Source: Prorocentrum cordatum (taxonomy: Eukaryota; Sar; Dinophyceae; Prorocentrales; Prorocentraceae). Taken from it: DNA of 64,000 bases. Positions 27,511 to 39,518 of this stretch are shown one piece after another; position 1 is the stretch's first letter; each line of letters starts with the position of its first letter. A program made the position numbers and the translations under genes. The DNA is taken from contig CAUYUJ010015272.1 of the NCBI GenBank assembly GCA_963575745.1, forward strand, positions 271,789 to 335,788. The letters run 5' to 3'. The notes under the pieces were generated by a model that worked only from the letters and a program-made list of their open reading frames with translations, did not search any database and was not told the origin of the DNA.

Positions 27511-28405
27511 CCACCCGTTATTAGCTCAAACGGTGGACATGGCAGCGCCATGAAATGCAGTGCATCATCTATTCCATAGTTTCTGCCTTGTAGGTCCGAA
27601 TTTCGGATCCCCTTGCCTACAGACGGCGAGGATTTGCAATCATCGTGGCACGTGCGCGGCACTGCTGATGAAGGAACCTGTTTTGATTTAATCTGGCGCC
27701 CCTCGAGATAAAAAACCTAAGGCCGCACGATGCAACACATACACATACTAGGTGTCAGTAGTGGTTATTGGAAGGGGTTTTGGTCATGCCCAAGAGGCCA
27801 GTAGGACCTACCTAGCCTTTGCCCTCGGCGCTTGCCCTGGCGCGCCTGGCGCCCTGCGCCGGTGCCGCGCTCGGACAGCCCTTCCTCTTCCAGGGGAGCG
27901 CCCCGTTTCCGCGCAGCCGGAGGGCGGGAGGGAACGGGGGAGAGGAGGGTGAGGGGGAGGGGCAGGTGACGGAGGAAGTGGAGGAGCAAGTGCTCTGATT
28001 GCGAAGGCCTTACGGCCGGTGCCGCCGACCCTGTTCGCAATGCGCAGCAAGAGGCACGGGCTGTGGGATGGTTTTGGGGAACGGGGAGAAGGACGAGAAG
28101 GTGGGGGAGGGAGGTGTCGTGACTTCCCCGGGACTTCCCCGGGACTCCCCTGGGACCCCCCCCGGTACACCCCCCCTCCCCTTCCCGTCGGGGAAGGGAA
28201 CGGGAAGGGACTTCCCTTCGACTCAATTACGACGTTGCTCAAGGTCGGTACGGGGGGGGGGGTGACGGAGGAAGTGGAGGAGCAAGTGCTCTGATTTTAG
28301 CAAGTGTCTCGATTTGGCTGCCACGCTGAGCTACACCCTGTTCGTGAGGGGAGTTTAGCAGGACTAGGCCCCCTTGCTGCAGGTTTTCTGCCAGCCGCCT
28401 CATAT
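27510..28405. other. GC-rich spacer with a 36-bp direct repeat
   Basis: No gene is recognised. A 36-base sequence beginning GGTGACGGAGGAAGTGGAGG occurs at 27965-28000 and again at 28261-28296. An 11-base G run precedes the second copy, and 28125-28165 is a short GGGACTTCCCC repeat. Confidence 0.65.
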
Positions 28406-28409
28406 GTAA

Positions 28410-29480
28410 AACAAAAGAGGCCCCACCAAGAGGTCCCCAAGATACCCCCAAAAGGCTCAATCGAGGCCCCAAGATGGCTCAGAACGGATAGGACGGCCTC
28501 CAAGAGGTCTCCTAAAGGGGTCCGGAAAGGTCTTCCTACGGATCGAGGCCCGAGCGAGACCAGGACTGCACCAGGACTTTGTAGGTTTTTGGGGTTATCG
28601 CTGTTTCGTGCCTGCGACGGTCCCAGGCAGCCCACCAGGCCCCAGAAATCAGCTCAAGACGGCCCGAGAGGCCCCCGACGAGGGTGCCACGACGGCGCAA
28701 GCGAGCCCCAAGACGGCCCAAGAGTGGGTGCCCCAAGACAGCCCAAGAGGCGCCCGAGATCGCCCAAGAGGGCCCCAAGACGGCCCCAAGAGGGGCCCAA
28801 GAGGGGGAACACGAACCGACAATTCGAGCCTTCCGCCCCAAGAGGTCCCCAGGAGGCCCCAAGAGGCCCCCAACAGAGCCCAAGAGGCCCCCTAGAGGCC
28901 CCAAAGAGGCCCCAAAAGACGCCCCAAGAGCACCCCAAACGGCCCCCCACGAGGCTCCCAAAACTGCCTTCAAGAGGTCCCCGGGGACCCTCCCACGAAT
29001 TCCAAACGAACTTCCAAGAGGCCTCTAACCCACAACACAGGCACGGTGGCGGGATGGGCCGAAGGCCACTAGATGGACCAAGACGGCCTCCAGACGGCCC
29101 AAGAGGCCCCAAGATACCCAAGAGGCTTCCAAGAGGTCTGGCAACAGAGCTTGAAGTGGCCAAACAATAGTTATTTTTCACATTTTGTTGAACAAGTTTG
29201 GCGTTTCCGCCTGTTCCGCTTCCCCATGCTGCAAAACGCCCCAAGAGGCTCGGAGGATCGCCCCAAGACGGCCCAATAGGCTTCAAAAGCGCGCCAAGAC
29301 GGCCTTCTAGGTTTCAGAAGCGCCGAAGAGACGTCCAAGACAGCCCGAGAGGGCCCCAACCGCGGCCCAGGATCGGAAACGTGAACCGAGAACCCAAGAT
29401 CTTCGCTCCAGGAGACCCCCCAGGAGGCTTCAAGAGGTCCCCAAGGAGCCCCAAAGAGGCCCACAAGAGCCCTGAGAGAG
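28410..29480 (+). repeat. CCAAGAGG-type composite repeat, block 5
   Basis: It contains box 2 near 28808-28845 (ACACGAACCGACAATTCGAG) and box 3 near 29015-29075 (ACTTCCAAGAGGCCTCTAAC, CACGGTGGCGGGATGGGCCG). Box 3 is matched closely on the minus strand at 59590-59660. A second box 2 lies near 29367 (ACGTGAACCGAGAACCCAAG). Confidence 0.85.
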
Positions 29481-30190
29481 GCACCGAAGGCACTTGAGAA
29501 CAACGGGGATTCCAACATTTGTGTTTTTTTAGTTCGCCTGGCAGCTTCGCTACGCTTGAAAAAAACAAAAATATCTCATGTTTCCTCCTCCTCCTCCTCC
29601 TCTGGTTCCTCCTCCTCTGGTTCCTCCTCCTCTGCGGCCACCTCCACCCTCTCCAACTCCTCCTCATCCTCCTTCTCCTTCTCCCCCAGGGAACCCCTCC
29701 ACCTCCCCTTCTCCTCCCTGCTCCTCCGGCTACGTCCAGCCGCGGCGAACACAAGGGCCCCCGAAGTGCCTTTTGGGCCTGTCTTGAGCCGTCGTAGGTG
29801 GACCGTGGGAAGCCTTGGAAGCCACTTGGGCCGTCTTCATGGTTCTTGGAAGCCCCAGAGAAGAATTGTCATGGAATAGAGATCCCCAAGAGTCGGACCA
29901 TCCAGCCTAGCTAGCCGAGTCCCCGTGCCCAGGGGGAGCCCACTTTTCCAAAACTCCCTCCCCATGGGTACCCAATTTCGCCCCAGGGGTTGGGGCCTCT
30001 TTTCGGCGCCCTGGGTTATTGTTTCGGCTTCAACAGTCGTCCAAGACACAATTCCGGCATACGAGCGGCCCCACAATTGCTTGTGGATGGCCCCAGACGG
30101 ATTCCAGATATTCCCAATGATGTTCCCCAGGAGCGCACCGGATGGCAGCAATTGCCGAAATTCTTATCGGCAAACGTGTATTTGTCAGCA
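29480..30190. other. Spacer with CT-rich tract (29578-29725)
   Basis: TCCTCCTCC-type pyrimidine tract followed by unique-looking sequence. The Ser- or Pro-rich frames follow from the tract. No gene is supported. Confidence 0.65.
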
Positions 30191-30870
30191 TGTTTGCTTC
30201 TTCGGTCTTAGCAGCGTGCAAGACGGCCCAAGAGGCCGAGGGCCCCAAGACGGCCCAAGAGAGCCCGAATACGGTCCAAGAGGCGCCCAAGACGGTCCGA
30301 GATGGCCCCAAAAGGGGCCCACCGCGTGGCCCCCGAACGGCCCCCAAGAGGCTCCAAGAGGCTTCAAAACTGGCTCCATGAGGGGCCCGAGATGCACGCC
30401 ACGATCGGGGGAGCGTAAGACCCGGGTTTGCCAGGACTTGGGTTCGCCATCGTTTTTTTGACGACCGCGCCTCGGATTTTGACGAGGAGGAGTTTCGTGT
30501 GATGTCTGCAGCGGGAGGCCTCGTCAAAATGCAGGCTCGGCCTCGTCATTTTTTTGACGACCTCGTCGGGTATTTCCGAGTCCCCTGTACCCAGGTCTTA
30601 CGTCCCCCTGACATGAGACCCCAACAGGTGCCCAGAACCGAGGCCCTAGGCAGTGCGAGCCGAATGTTTCGGGGACTTCCCAAGAGGCCCCCAGAACACT
30701 GTCCGAGGCCACGCGTCTACACCCTGAACGATGTTCCCGGAGCGGTTTCCCAGGAGGCCCCCGAGGGGGCCAGAAGAGGGCCCCAGGGGGGCCCCTAGAA
30801 ACCTCAAGATGCTTGAAAACTCGCTCCACCAAGAGGCGCCCTAGCAGCGCGCCAAGAGACCCAAACAGGT
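30190..30870 (+). repeat. CCAAGAGG-type repeat, block 6, with inverted repeat inside
   Basis: CCAAGAGG-type units surround a distinct stretch at 30450-30580, where TTTTTTTGACGACC occurs twice and ATTTTGACGAGG (30476-30487) pairs perfectly with CCTCGTCAAAAT (30519-30530). Confidence 0.75.
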
Positions 30871-31115
30871 GTCCAACAAGTCTCTGACCCACCATCCCGG
30901 CACGAGCTGAACGCTCCTGAGCCTTCAAGAGGCCCTCGCAACCCTCTCAGAGGCCACGCGTCTACACCTTAAACGATGTTCCCACAGCGGTTTCTGGGGA
31001 CATTGATTCCGAGCTGGAGGCCTCCCTCAATACCCCTTTGAGCGTCACAGGGGCCGCGTGTATGCGTTCTACACGATATTCCCAGAGAGGCTTCCGGGAA
31101 CATCGATTCGGACTC
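30700..31115. repeat. Three dispersed copies of an ACGATGTTCCC-containing repeat
   Basis: CGTCTACACCCTGAACGATG (about 30712), CGTCTACACCTTAAACGATG (30958) and CGTTCTACACGATATTCCC (31066) are each followed by an AG(C)GG-TTTC/CTTCC-GGG element. This is a degenerate minisatellite-like family with spacing of roughly 245 and 110 bases. Confidence 0.55.
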
Positions 31116-32110
31116 GGGCCCATCACATCCTTCCCTGGGATGCGAGCCCAGGCGTCGTACGCCTTTTTCGCCGTCGACCCTCCCAAGTCCCGCGTGCTCT
31201 GCCTGCTGCGATTTGCCGTCGCTGGCGGTTGGTACTTTCGGGTTAGTGCCCTGGGAAGGGGGGGTAAGAAATACGAGTAACGTCATGGCTGGGCCTCGCT
31301 AGAGCCACAGCGCGCCCGAAGCGCGCGTGTGGTCGAGAATGTTGTTGCTGAGAGAAGAGGCCTCCTCATGCCGCCGAGATTGTTTTTGGCTCCAGGACGT
31401 TGCTGCTGGGCGGCACGCTCGCGCACGTCCAAGACGACCCGAGGAATCCCCCCCCGAGGCCGCCGAGAGGTCCCCAAACCGTCCCCGGATGCTCCCAAGA
31501 CGCCCCGAAGGCGCAAGTTCGTCGATTTTCTTCGAGTGCTTGGAAGCGTTCTGGCATGATCACGTCTTCGGGCCCCCGGCAGCCCAGGACGGCCTCAGGG
31601 GCCTTCAGGATAGCCCGAACAGAGAGCCCCAAAGGACGCCTACCACGCCAGCGCCTTTCCGGGACGGGATGTGTGCGCGTCTGATGGGGCTCGCCTTGCT
31701 TCTTCCTTCGCTCGCTGGCATCGGCAAGGGTCGGCCGGGCCCCTGGTTCCCGATCGCTGTTTCTCTGGACGGGATGCTACAGTGGAGACCCATGCCAAGA
31801 AACATTTTGCTTGCCTCCAGGGCACAGTGGGTTACGTGGATTTCGATGGTTTTGCGATGAAAAGCATGTTGCGCCCACGCCAGAAATCAATGGAGGTCCT
31901 GGGGTCTCAGGGTTGGGTGTCTTGTGGAAGGTATCGTGTGGTCGAGTTCCTATTGTACGCCATTTCCGCAGACCCCTTGATTGTAGTTCGTGACCCATTT
32001 TTGTTGTTCAGTGCGTCCGGGAAGTTTGTTGAATATGTTTTGCGGATGCGACTTAGTATTTCTGTAGTGGGGTCGTACGAGACGTGCCTGTCGCTTTTTG
32101 AAAAAAGGCG
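31115..32110. other. Spacer without recognisable gene
   Basis: Unique-looking sequence with one 173-codon plus frame (31671-32192) that has no motif and overlaps the start of the broken zinc-finger fragment. I do not call a gene. Confidence 0.5.
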
Positions 32111-32112
32111 GA

Positions 32113-32652
32113 TATGTTGGAACCACAGGAGAAACACAACACAGCAGGGGAGAAGCTGCGCCAGAAATGCGCGGAGGAGGCGGACAAGTTGACGCGAGAG
32201 GCAAGCAAATTCAAACGGAAAGCAGATGCGGACACGAAGCCGTTGACGTGCTGTGCGCCAGGTTGCGGGGTGATTTTTTGACACGGGTCATTTGAATCAG
32301 AACCAGGTGACTGATCATCGGACGGCGAAAGGGACCTTTGCGTGGGCTGTACCCGCGAAGGTAGCAACCGATGCGGCATAGCGGCTGGAACGAGATTTGA
32401 TGCGCGCGGCGAGCAGCCTAAAGTCTCCGCGGCAGGGCCATATCAGTAGCGCGCGGGAGACGGAACATCTGACGAGGAGAATGACAGTAGTGTGCGCGGA
32501 TTGCAAGGACCCTGGTTTCGCGGCGCGCAGTTGGCAGGCGTACCAGTGCAGCGGCATGTGCAAGAGACCACTTCCGAAGTCGGCGTTCTCCGTGAGATCT
32601 GACAATGTCGCACGCGATGTAACGAATGGTGCCCTGAAGTGCAAGGCGCGCG
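32113..32652 (+). pseudogene. Broken coiled-coil plus zinc-finger fragment
   Basis: An ATG at 32113 opens MLEPQEKHNTAGEKLRQKCA then DKLTREASKFKRKADADTK and LTCCAPGCGVIF, a short charged helix followed by a CC...C pair. A one-base loss in a T run near 32275 shifts the frame; the continuation HLNQNQVTDHRTAKGTFAWA runs into a TAG near 32381. Beyond this VVCADCKDPGFAARSWQAYQ CSGMCKR ... LKCKARD keeps a CxxC-CxxxC-C set. Similar Cys modules are frequent in dinoflagellate proteins. It is probably a piece of a retroelement or of a decayed host gene. Confidence 0.5.
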
Positions 32653-32679
32653 ACTGATGCCGATTCGGGTGCCCGTGCC

Positions 32680-32885
32680 GTGGTCCGTGGAATTAAGACC
32701 AAAAGGGGAGAGAACGCGGGGGAGAGCGAAGTCGACGAGGAGGGGGAAACTGAGAAAGAGGAGGCGCCGAAGGAGGAATGGAGGAGAGGGTGGAGGGGGA
32801 AGGGGCGGCGGAGGGGGAGGAGGAAGGAGAAGAGGAGGAGGGGGGGAGGAACAGGGGGGGGAACAACAAAGAGAAGAAGAGTCAG
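32680..32885. repeat. GA/GGA-rich tract
   Basis: Purine-rich sequence (GGAGGAGG, GAGGGGG). It creates Arg/Gly/Glu-rich frames on the plus strand and Ser/Pro frames on the minus strand, none of them credible. Confidence 0.85.
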
Positions 32886-33234
32886 GAGCTGGTTTTGGGG
32901 CCCAACTAGGGCTTCGGAAGCCATCGGGGCGATCCCAGCACCGCCGCAACGCATGCGTGCACCCGTGCAGGCTCCCACGTTTCGCGTCACAGTTTCAGGG
33001 ATGCGTCGTGGCGTCTCGTCGGAACGCTCCCGGGAAACCAAGGCAATGTGTGAGACCCGCGGGATGTTCGTTGGGATCGTTGTATTTTCCGGGGCTGACA
33101 TTCGCAGTGTTCGCCGTGCTCGCATGATTACCGAATGGCCGGCGGTTTATTCCCCCACCTTGCGTGGCATGTGGGTGTAAGGCTTATTCGGGTGATTGAT
33201 CGGGCTTCGTCGGAGGTCTTTCAGGAGCACTTTG

Positions 33235-33860
33235 GAGGCTGATGTTGGGTTTCGTGGGGGTCCTGGGAGGCTCTTGGGGGCCTTCTGAAGCTTTCTTCTG
33301 GCTCCTCTGGGTGTTTCTTGGTGCCTTTTTGGTGTTTTTTTGGGGCAGCTTGGAGGCGTCTGGAGCCGAAAGCTGGAAATGTCTGTTCGGGTTTCCCCTC
33401 TGGGCCCTTTCTTGGCGCCTTTCCTGGGGCCTTCGTGGGCCGTGTTGTTGTTTTGTTTGGCCGTCTCGGGGCCCTTGTGGGCCGTTGTGGAGCTCTCGTG
33501 GGGAGCTCTTGGGCCAACCCTGTTGGGTGCCTCTTGGGCCGTCTTGGGGCGATCTCGGAGGCCTCCTGGGCAGTCCAGACACAGAAAAGGAATGTGCTGA
33601 AAATAGACGCTTGCTTTTCCATGGGAGCGGACTGATTTTTGCATATTGGGGGCCCTCCGAAGACAAGCCTCTTGCGGCCTCTTGGGAGCCTCTTGGGCCG
33701 TCCTGGGGGTCTCGTGGGCCGTCTTGAAGCCGTCTTGCGCTGTGTTGGGGTTCTCCTGCGCCTCTTCGCTTTGGGTCTGCTGGGCAAAGCCCGGCAAGGC
33801 GCCCTGGGAGGCGCGAGGGTCGTCCAGGTGGCCTCCAAAGCCTCGGATCCTGGGGGTCCC
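33235..33860 (-). repeat. CCAAGAGG-type composite repeat, block 7 (inverted)
   Basis: Minus-sense copy with a box 2 relative near 33365-33395 (CCCGAACAGACATTTCCAGC) and a linker box near 33580-33615. The minus-strand frames of 237-446 codons crossing it are by-products. Confidence 0.8.
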
Positions 33861-34600
33861 CCGGTTTGTAAGAATATGGGAAAACGAATACACTCAACCC
33901 GCATGGCTAGGAAGGGCAACCTTCCCACGGGTACCCTTGCATCTTTCCGCTTTCGTTGGCTGCGTCCCGCCCGAAAAGATTCGGGACGGCCTTCCAAGGC
34001 CCTTGCGTCCTTATCGTGCGTTCCTATGTCTCGGGTTGATGTTGTTGCCATCGGCGGGGGGGTCATAAGGCCCTGCCCCGAGGAGGCGCCGCGCGGCGCG
34101 GCCGACGCCCCGCGCGCCCGGCGGGCGGCAGCCGGCGCGGCAGACAGCCGCAGGACGATGCCCGGCGCCGCCGACGGCTTGGGCGGCGCTCCTGGCGTCA
34201 GCGCGGGCGCCGACGCGCCTCGCGGAGCTCCGGGGCAGAGAAGAAAGGGAAGAAGAAAATAATAAACATAACAAGAAACATGCGAATCATATCGACAAAA
34301 GGAGGAACGATAGTAATACGAATACGCATGGTAATAAGAAGGAGACGAAGGATAATAATAAACAGAGTAACGCCAATAAACATAACCATAAGAGGAAGAC
34401 GCGTAATACGAATAAGAAGATGATAATAAACAACGGCGTGCGCATAAACTGTTGGCGTTCCGCGCGGAGCGCCGATTGTGTTTATGTTGATGCTCTCCTA
34501 TTCTTCGAAAAAGAGGCTGCTTCTCAGAATGCGCGGGCCGTGTCTGTAGTTGTAGGGCCATTGTTTTCTAAGAAGCAGCGTGGTTCTAAGAAACTTTACT
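33860..34600. other. Spacer: GC-rich block, then A-rich, T-poor block
   Basis: 34070-34245 is almost pure G/C. 34250-34440 is A-rich and nearly free of TT (AATAATAAACATAACAAG and similar), with a three-base rhythm of ATA/AGA. No gene or known element is recognised. Confidence 0.55.
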
Positions 34601-34912
34601 CTCCCCTTCTTTCAACGAGGCTTGTAGTGAAAGGTACAGCGAACGCTATATTTTTGCTGCCGTCTTGAATCAAGGCAGCGCTGTCCTAGTTGCCAGTTGC
34701 ACAATTGTGTGAGTCTATCTGCGGATGGTAGCAACGGACAAAGGCCACGTCCTTCTATGATCCACCTCCCGATCCCATGGTTTCTCTCTTACATTTCGCC
34801 TTGCTTGCCATCAAGGGATGGGTTGTGGGATACCTCGATACGTCGCCGACGTTCTCCTAAGAATTGGGTTTTCAGCTCATTGCTTCGTGGTCAAGCCCTG
34901 TGCTTTTTTTCC
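34601..34912 (+). repeat. 5' terminal direct repeat (LTR-like)
   Basis: It matches 45668-45976 along its length, with shared stretches such as GTAGCAACGGACAA, TTCGCCTTGCTTGCCATC, CGTCGCCGACGTT and TCAAGCC. Both copies end near a T/C-rich stretch. Canonical TG...CA ends were not identified. Confidence 0.75.
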
Positions 34913-34957
34913 ACTTAGGAACGGAGTTGGCTACATATTCATGCGGCTGTCTTTACA

Positions 34958-34992
34958 TATGGTGTTATGTACATAACAACGTACCATAACAC
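34958..34992. repeat. Palindrome downstream of 5' repeat
   Basis: TGTTATGTACATAACA (34963-34978) is a perfect 16-base palindrome, and TATGGT/ACCATA arms add a longer hairpin. It is placed where a primer-binding or packaging region would lie in an LTR element; the role is a guess. Confidence 0.6.
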
Positions 34993-36176
34993 AGTGGAGT
35001 CCCCGACCGCGCCGACTCTCAGCCACTACATTGCCAATGTTCTCGAACAGTTGGTAACCGACACCTCCACTTTCCCACCGCGCTTCCGCACGCCAGGCAC
35101 GACCCAAGTGCCGATATCTATCCGCAATCTGACGGCCACGTCAAAGCAGACACCCAGTCGCAACCCCACGTATGCGACAATACCCGATGATACGCAACCT
35201 AACATCATGAGCTACAACATGACCGTGCACGATGTTAAGGCCGCGGTCTTTGGAACAATCTAGGTGTGCCCAGGTCTTCCTTGCCGTGGCATAGATGCGA
35301 AGGGGAGGACTGGATGGACCACGCTTTCTGGGTCCCTTCTGGGACTCCGCAGGCAACGTACCATTCCGCGACTTTGTTCACGAAATACACGCATGGCTTA
35401 ACTTCGCGAGCGGAAGTATGACTCCACCCCAACAGGCAGCTGCTTTACAGCGCGGCCTAGGGGCTTGGCTAGGACAGTAGCCATGGGGGTGCCGTCTACC
35501 GTCATCAAATACGGTGTCACACTGCAGGGGAGAGACGCACCGATGGAGTCACATACATCATGTACCTACTAAGCACCAAATTTGAAAACCATGACGAGCG
35601 ACAGCTCACCTCACCGACTTCAGAGTCGACAGAGGTAAGCGAATCGACTCAGTACTGGCCCGGCTCGAGATGGCCAGACAAGAAGCATACTCAGCGGTTT
35701 TCAGGGAGAAAGGACATGGCTGGAAACCTGAATGCGCAGGGTTAGTTCTAATTACCACCCGTTTACCACAGCAAGGAGCGATGTCTTCTATGTCTGCGTG
35801 GTGGTCCCAAGCTTGCATGCGCGTGCCATTTCGTAACAATACTTGCGATGGGCGATTCGCGGATGCTTGCTGGTCCTGGGGCCCCCGCGATGAATGGGTT
35901 GCCGTCATGGGCGTTCTGGCCGACACCTCGGGCGGTCATCGCAACGACGCAGTCGCCAAGTTGAGGCGCGGTCAACCGCCCGAATACATAGCATGGTTAC
36001 TTTTACATATCGCCAATATGACGGAACATTCGGGCGCTAGGGCGGGCGCTAGGAAGGCGCGCCCACGGCTGAATCGCACGTCCGATAACGAGGATGTCCC
36101 AACACTGTGGATCAGAGCCAGAAGTGGGCACTCCTTCCCGGCATACTCCGCCCAAAATTTTGGTGCGAACCTGTAG
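34967..36176 (+). pseudogene. Element 3: Gag-like region
   Basis: Fragments in three frames: a start at 34967 (YIANVLEQLVTDTSTFPPRF), then NVPFRDFVHEIHAWLNFASG with PPQQAAALQRGLGAWLGQ (to 35480), then RIDSVLARLEMARQEAYSAV and ECAGLVLITTRLPQQGAM (to ~35800). The order (W-rich helix, QAA..L.G.., then ESIDxxLxRF-like) matches what I remember of dinoflagellate Copia Gag. Stops separate all pieces. Confidence 0.55.
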
Positions 36177-38650
36177 AAGCTGTAGGCGGCGGAACTCCTG
36201 ATCTCATCGACAAGGCCCCCCAGTTCTTCATGCGCGGAGCTATGTGGAAGTATCTACCCAGCACCCTCGAAACTGGATTGCCCCGTCGCGCAAAGCACAA
36301 TCCACGAGGAAGGACTGGCGGGCAGTTTGAGCACGGATGCCCACGCATGCTGGATGCCCGAGGATCTGGTCAGGCCTCAGGCCCGACATCGACTTATACA
36401 ACTTCATATATATCCCGCGTTTAATTCAAGATGGAGCAAATATGTTGCGTTCTGCCAGTGATAATCTGACGGGCGGACTCAACGGTATCATTCCGACTAA
36501 GTACTTCATCATTTTGCGGTGGGGCCCGAAAATGAGTCTAGATATGTTTGGCGCTATCCTCAGTTCTTCTATGACGAGTGCCATGAGCTACGGGATTGGC
36601 CAGTAACCGTGGGTGATATCGAACTTCGGAACAATTGTTTTGAGCCCGAAACGCCATTCGGCGTTGGGGTGGCCACGCCCATGGGGTATCTTGGCACAGA
36701 AGAATACGCAATTTCATTCGGCGCTAGGGCGGCCGCGCCCAGCAGGGCTCTCTACTTAGAAGAATATTCGCCAGGGCCCATAGAAGCCGTTCGCCTATAT
36801 ACTGATGGGCGCGGGGGCACCCGCTGATGCACCGGGCCAACCTACGCCGGGCCCTCGGCAGCTCTGCCAGCCGATGCAGGCTCATCCTCATGGATGATGC
36901 CGCCACACAACGACGCCCCTACTCTGTCGGATATTTCCAGTGGCTTCGATCCGCGGGAATGCCCCGCGCAATGTGCCTGCGGGGCCTCCTGCGAGTGTCG
37001 GGCCGGCAAGGCCAGTGTCAGACGCTGGCTCTACTGGGTTCGAGCCCGCGGCATTCGGTCAGCCAGGGTCCGAGCGGGGCCTAGCGCCAGGGGCAGGCGC
37101 GCCCCATGGCCTTTAAGCAGCATCGACGAGCAATGAGGACCTCATGCAGCGCGTGGCCACGTTGCGCCAATGCCCAGACCTGGCGGCCGCCATCAGGGCA
37201 ACGACGCCCTTCGACACTCCACGCCAAGGCCAGGTCACTGGCAGTCCAGCAAGCTCGCCGATAACAGCCCCAACGACAGACCAGCTTGGACACAGGCGGT
37301 CGGCACGTGAACAGCAGAGATTTATGCAGCGACAACACCGGACGGCCATTTCTTGAGTCTGCTTGGAGTGGATGTGACAGATCGGAAGAACTGGGCGCCC
37401 CCCTGGGAATGGCGCCCAGATGCGAGCCCATCGGCAGGCCAGCCAGATAGGCTGCCATTATTCCGGCATTTGCCGCACGCCCAACATGCCTTCCATTCCA
37501 AGGGCCAGCTCCGCCACAGATGGATCAGCCGCTGTTTCCCGAGCACTATGCAGAGATTAATGAAACGATGGTGGGTCGATTGGCCCAGAACCGAGGGGCG
37601 CGGGGCATGGCGGATGACTTCTATCGCTTGCAGGCAGCGAGGTCCCACGTTCAGGGGCGCATCCGTCACGGGTGGTCGCCCATCGCCTACGGGCCCAGAC
37701 GCGACAGTGCAGCCATCGGCACTTGAGGTCAACCCACCTGCAATGACCTTGCCGACGCATTTGCGCGACATCCACGCGTCGATGCAAGCGCGCGCGCAAG
37801 CGGCGGAAGAGGCCCGAAGAGCCGCGCGTGACCGAAACGCACGGCGGATGCAACTCATCGCCCACAGCAGCGCCCAGGGCGGACAGGCCCAGACTACGAG
37901 GTCTACCCCAGCGTCCAGGGAAGGACCGCCGCCGCCTCCATGCGAGGCGGATGAGTCTACGCTGCAGCAGCAAGGGCGGGCGCGCCCAGGCTCAGACGCG
38001 AAAACATGTGGAGGCTGCAATGCGGTCACCAATGCCGCGCCGAATACTGGGGCCGCAATGCTCGGGCGCGCGTTTCAATTGGAGGGGCAGGTGCCGATGT
38101 AGGGGCCGGGCATCATCGTGGCGGAATATCCGCGCGCGGGACAGATCGACACATCGAGCGCAGCAGTCGTGGCCATCCAGCGGGCTCAAGAGATATCTGA
38201 CCTGCGCCAGAGGCTGATGGAAGCATTGGCGTCGATTCCCCGTCGTGCTCGGCCGCGAGCCACGCGGCGCCTGCAACGCCCCCATCACTTGCAACTCGCA
38301 TCCCGCTACTATTCGACGCGGGGGCACCTGCCGTCAACGCCCCGCCGATGCAGGGCGCGGGGGCGCCCGCTGCCCATGCAGCGCCCAATTTTTTCGACAA
38401 TCAATTGCTTGACCGCCTAAAACAGCAACGGCAATGGGCGGTTTCAAGAAGCCGCCGCAGCCCTCGCCTGGCCGCGAGCAGGAGGGTGGGCCCCCCATCG
38501 AAACGCGCGGCCATGGCACAGGCAGCGGCTGCAGAAATGGCGATGTATGAACAATCGCCGGCACTCATGCTGTAGGGCAACGAGGTCCGCGCCACCTGGT
38601 GTAGGAACGAACGCACTGCCCGAACCGATCGACACTAAAAGGGGCGCCCA
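36177..38650 (+). other. Element 3: Gag-protease linker, no domain recognised
   Basis: Pro-, Ala- and Gln-rich fragments in changing frames. Several short GC palindromes (listed separately) interrupt it. Nothing resolves into a known domain. Confidence 0.5.
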
Positions 38651-38678
38651 CTGGGACGTTGAACGTTAGCCTGCCGTA

Positions 38679-39518
38679 GTGGTTGAAGTGAGCGCCTATG
38701 CGGGCAACTGGGGCCCTCTGATTCTTAACCTGTCGAGGAGACAGATTGTCGTCCACCGGAGGAGGCTCAGAGGGCAGATGGGCGCGGAAACGTATGCCAT
38801 TGCGACCCCAGCCGGCACCTTGCATATGTTTTCAGCAGGTAGACTCACAACATGGATTCTTGGCAAACTGAGTATGCTGGTGGACATTGATTCGCGTATC
38901 AATATCATCTGCATCAACGCAGCGCGAGATTTCGATGACCAATCCCGCCGGCATGGACACATGCTGAAGGTCATGAACCTGGAAAGGCTGCCATGCGTCA
39001 ACGGGGTTGGCAGTGGTGCAGCCATGCGCCGGACCGTGGGAACGTTCACAATTGCGCGAATTTTTCAACAGCCCGACAAACCACCCACCGCAAAGGTGGG
39101 CGCTTTTGATGGCAACGTCGCAGAAGGACCCGGCTCGGACTTGCCCGCCATCCTTGGCCTTACTTCCATGCAATCAAAGAGGGCGGTTCTGGTCCTGGAG
39201 AGGGTAGGGAACGCATTATTTTTCCAGGCTCGCACGCATAAAGTGCAGCTTGGCAAGGGCGCCCAGGGTCCGATGTTGAAACAGACGCCCTCGGGGCACC
39301 TGGCCATCCCATGCTCAGATTACAAGGGGGCCACTCCCGGAACAGGAGGCGGTGAACAGCTGAGACTTTCATTCATGTTAGCGCAGGGGGCTCATCCCAG
39401 CACGAGACAGAGGCCCGCCGTGGACAAGCATCTCAAGCATTCCAGGACACTGGCGAGTATAACCGCGAAGCGTTGTGTCGCTTCATGGATCAGGCTGTGC
39501 ATGGCGCTCTCGCTGTGA
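38679..39518 (+). pseudogene. Element 3: retropepsin-like aspartic protease
   Basis: The 279-codon frame contains LSMLVDIDSRINIICIN (position of the DSG/DTG catalytic loop), HGHMLKVMNLERLPCVNGVG, EGPGSDLPAILGLTSMQSKR and TPSGHLAIPCSDYKG, in the order seen in dinoflagellate Copia proteases. The active site reads DIDS in place of D(S/T)G, so activity is doubtful. It would cut the Gag-Pol polyprotein. This is the best preserved frame of the element. Confidence 0.75.

Noticed and set aside
33221-34561. 446-codon minus ORF
   Set aside because: It joins an AT-rich spacer, a GC block and a composite repeat; no motif and no codon-like constraint is visible.
37035-37070. tRNA T-arm-like GGGTTCGAGCCCG
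   Set aside because: No matching acceptor, D or anticodon arms around it; it lies inside the degenerate LTR element.
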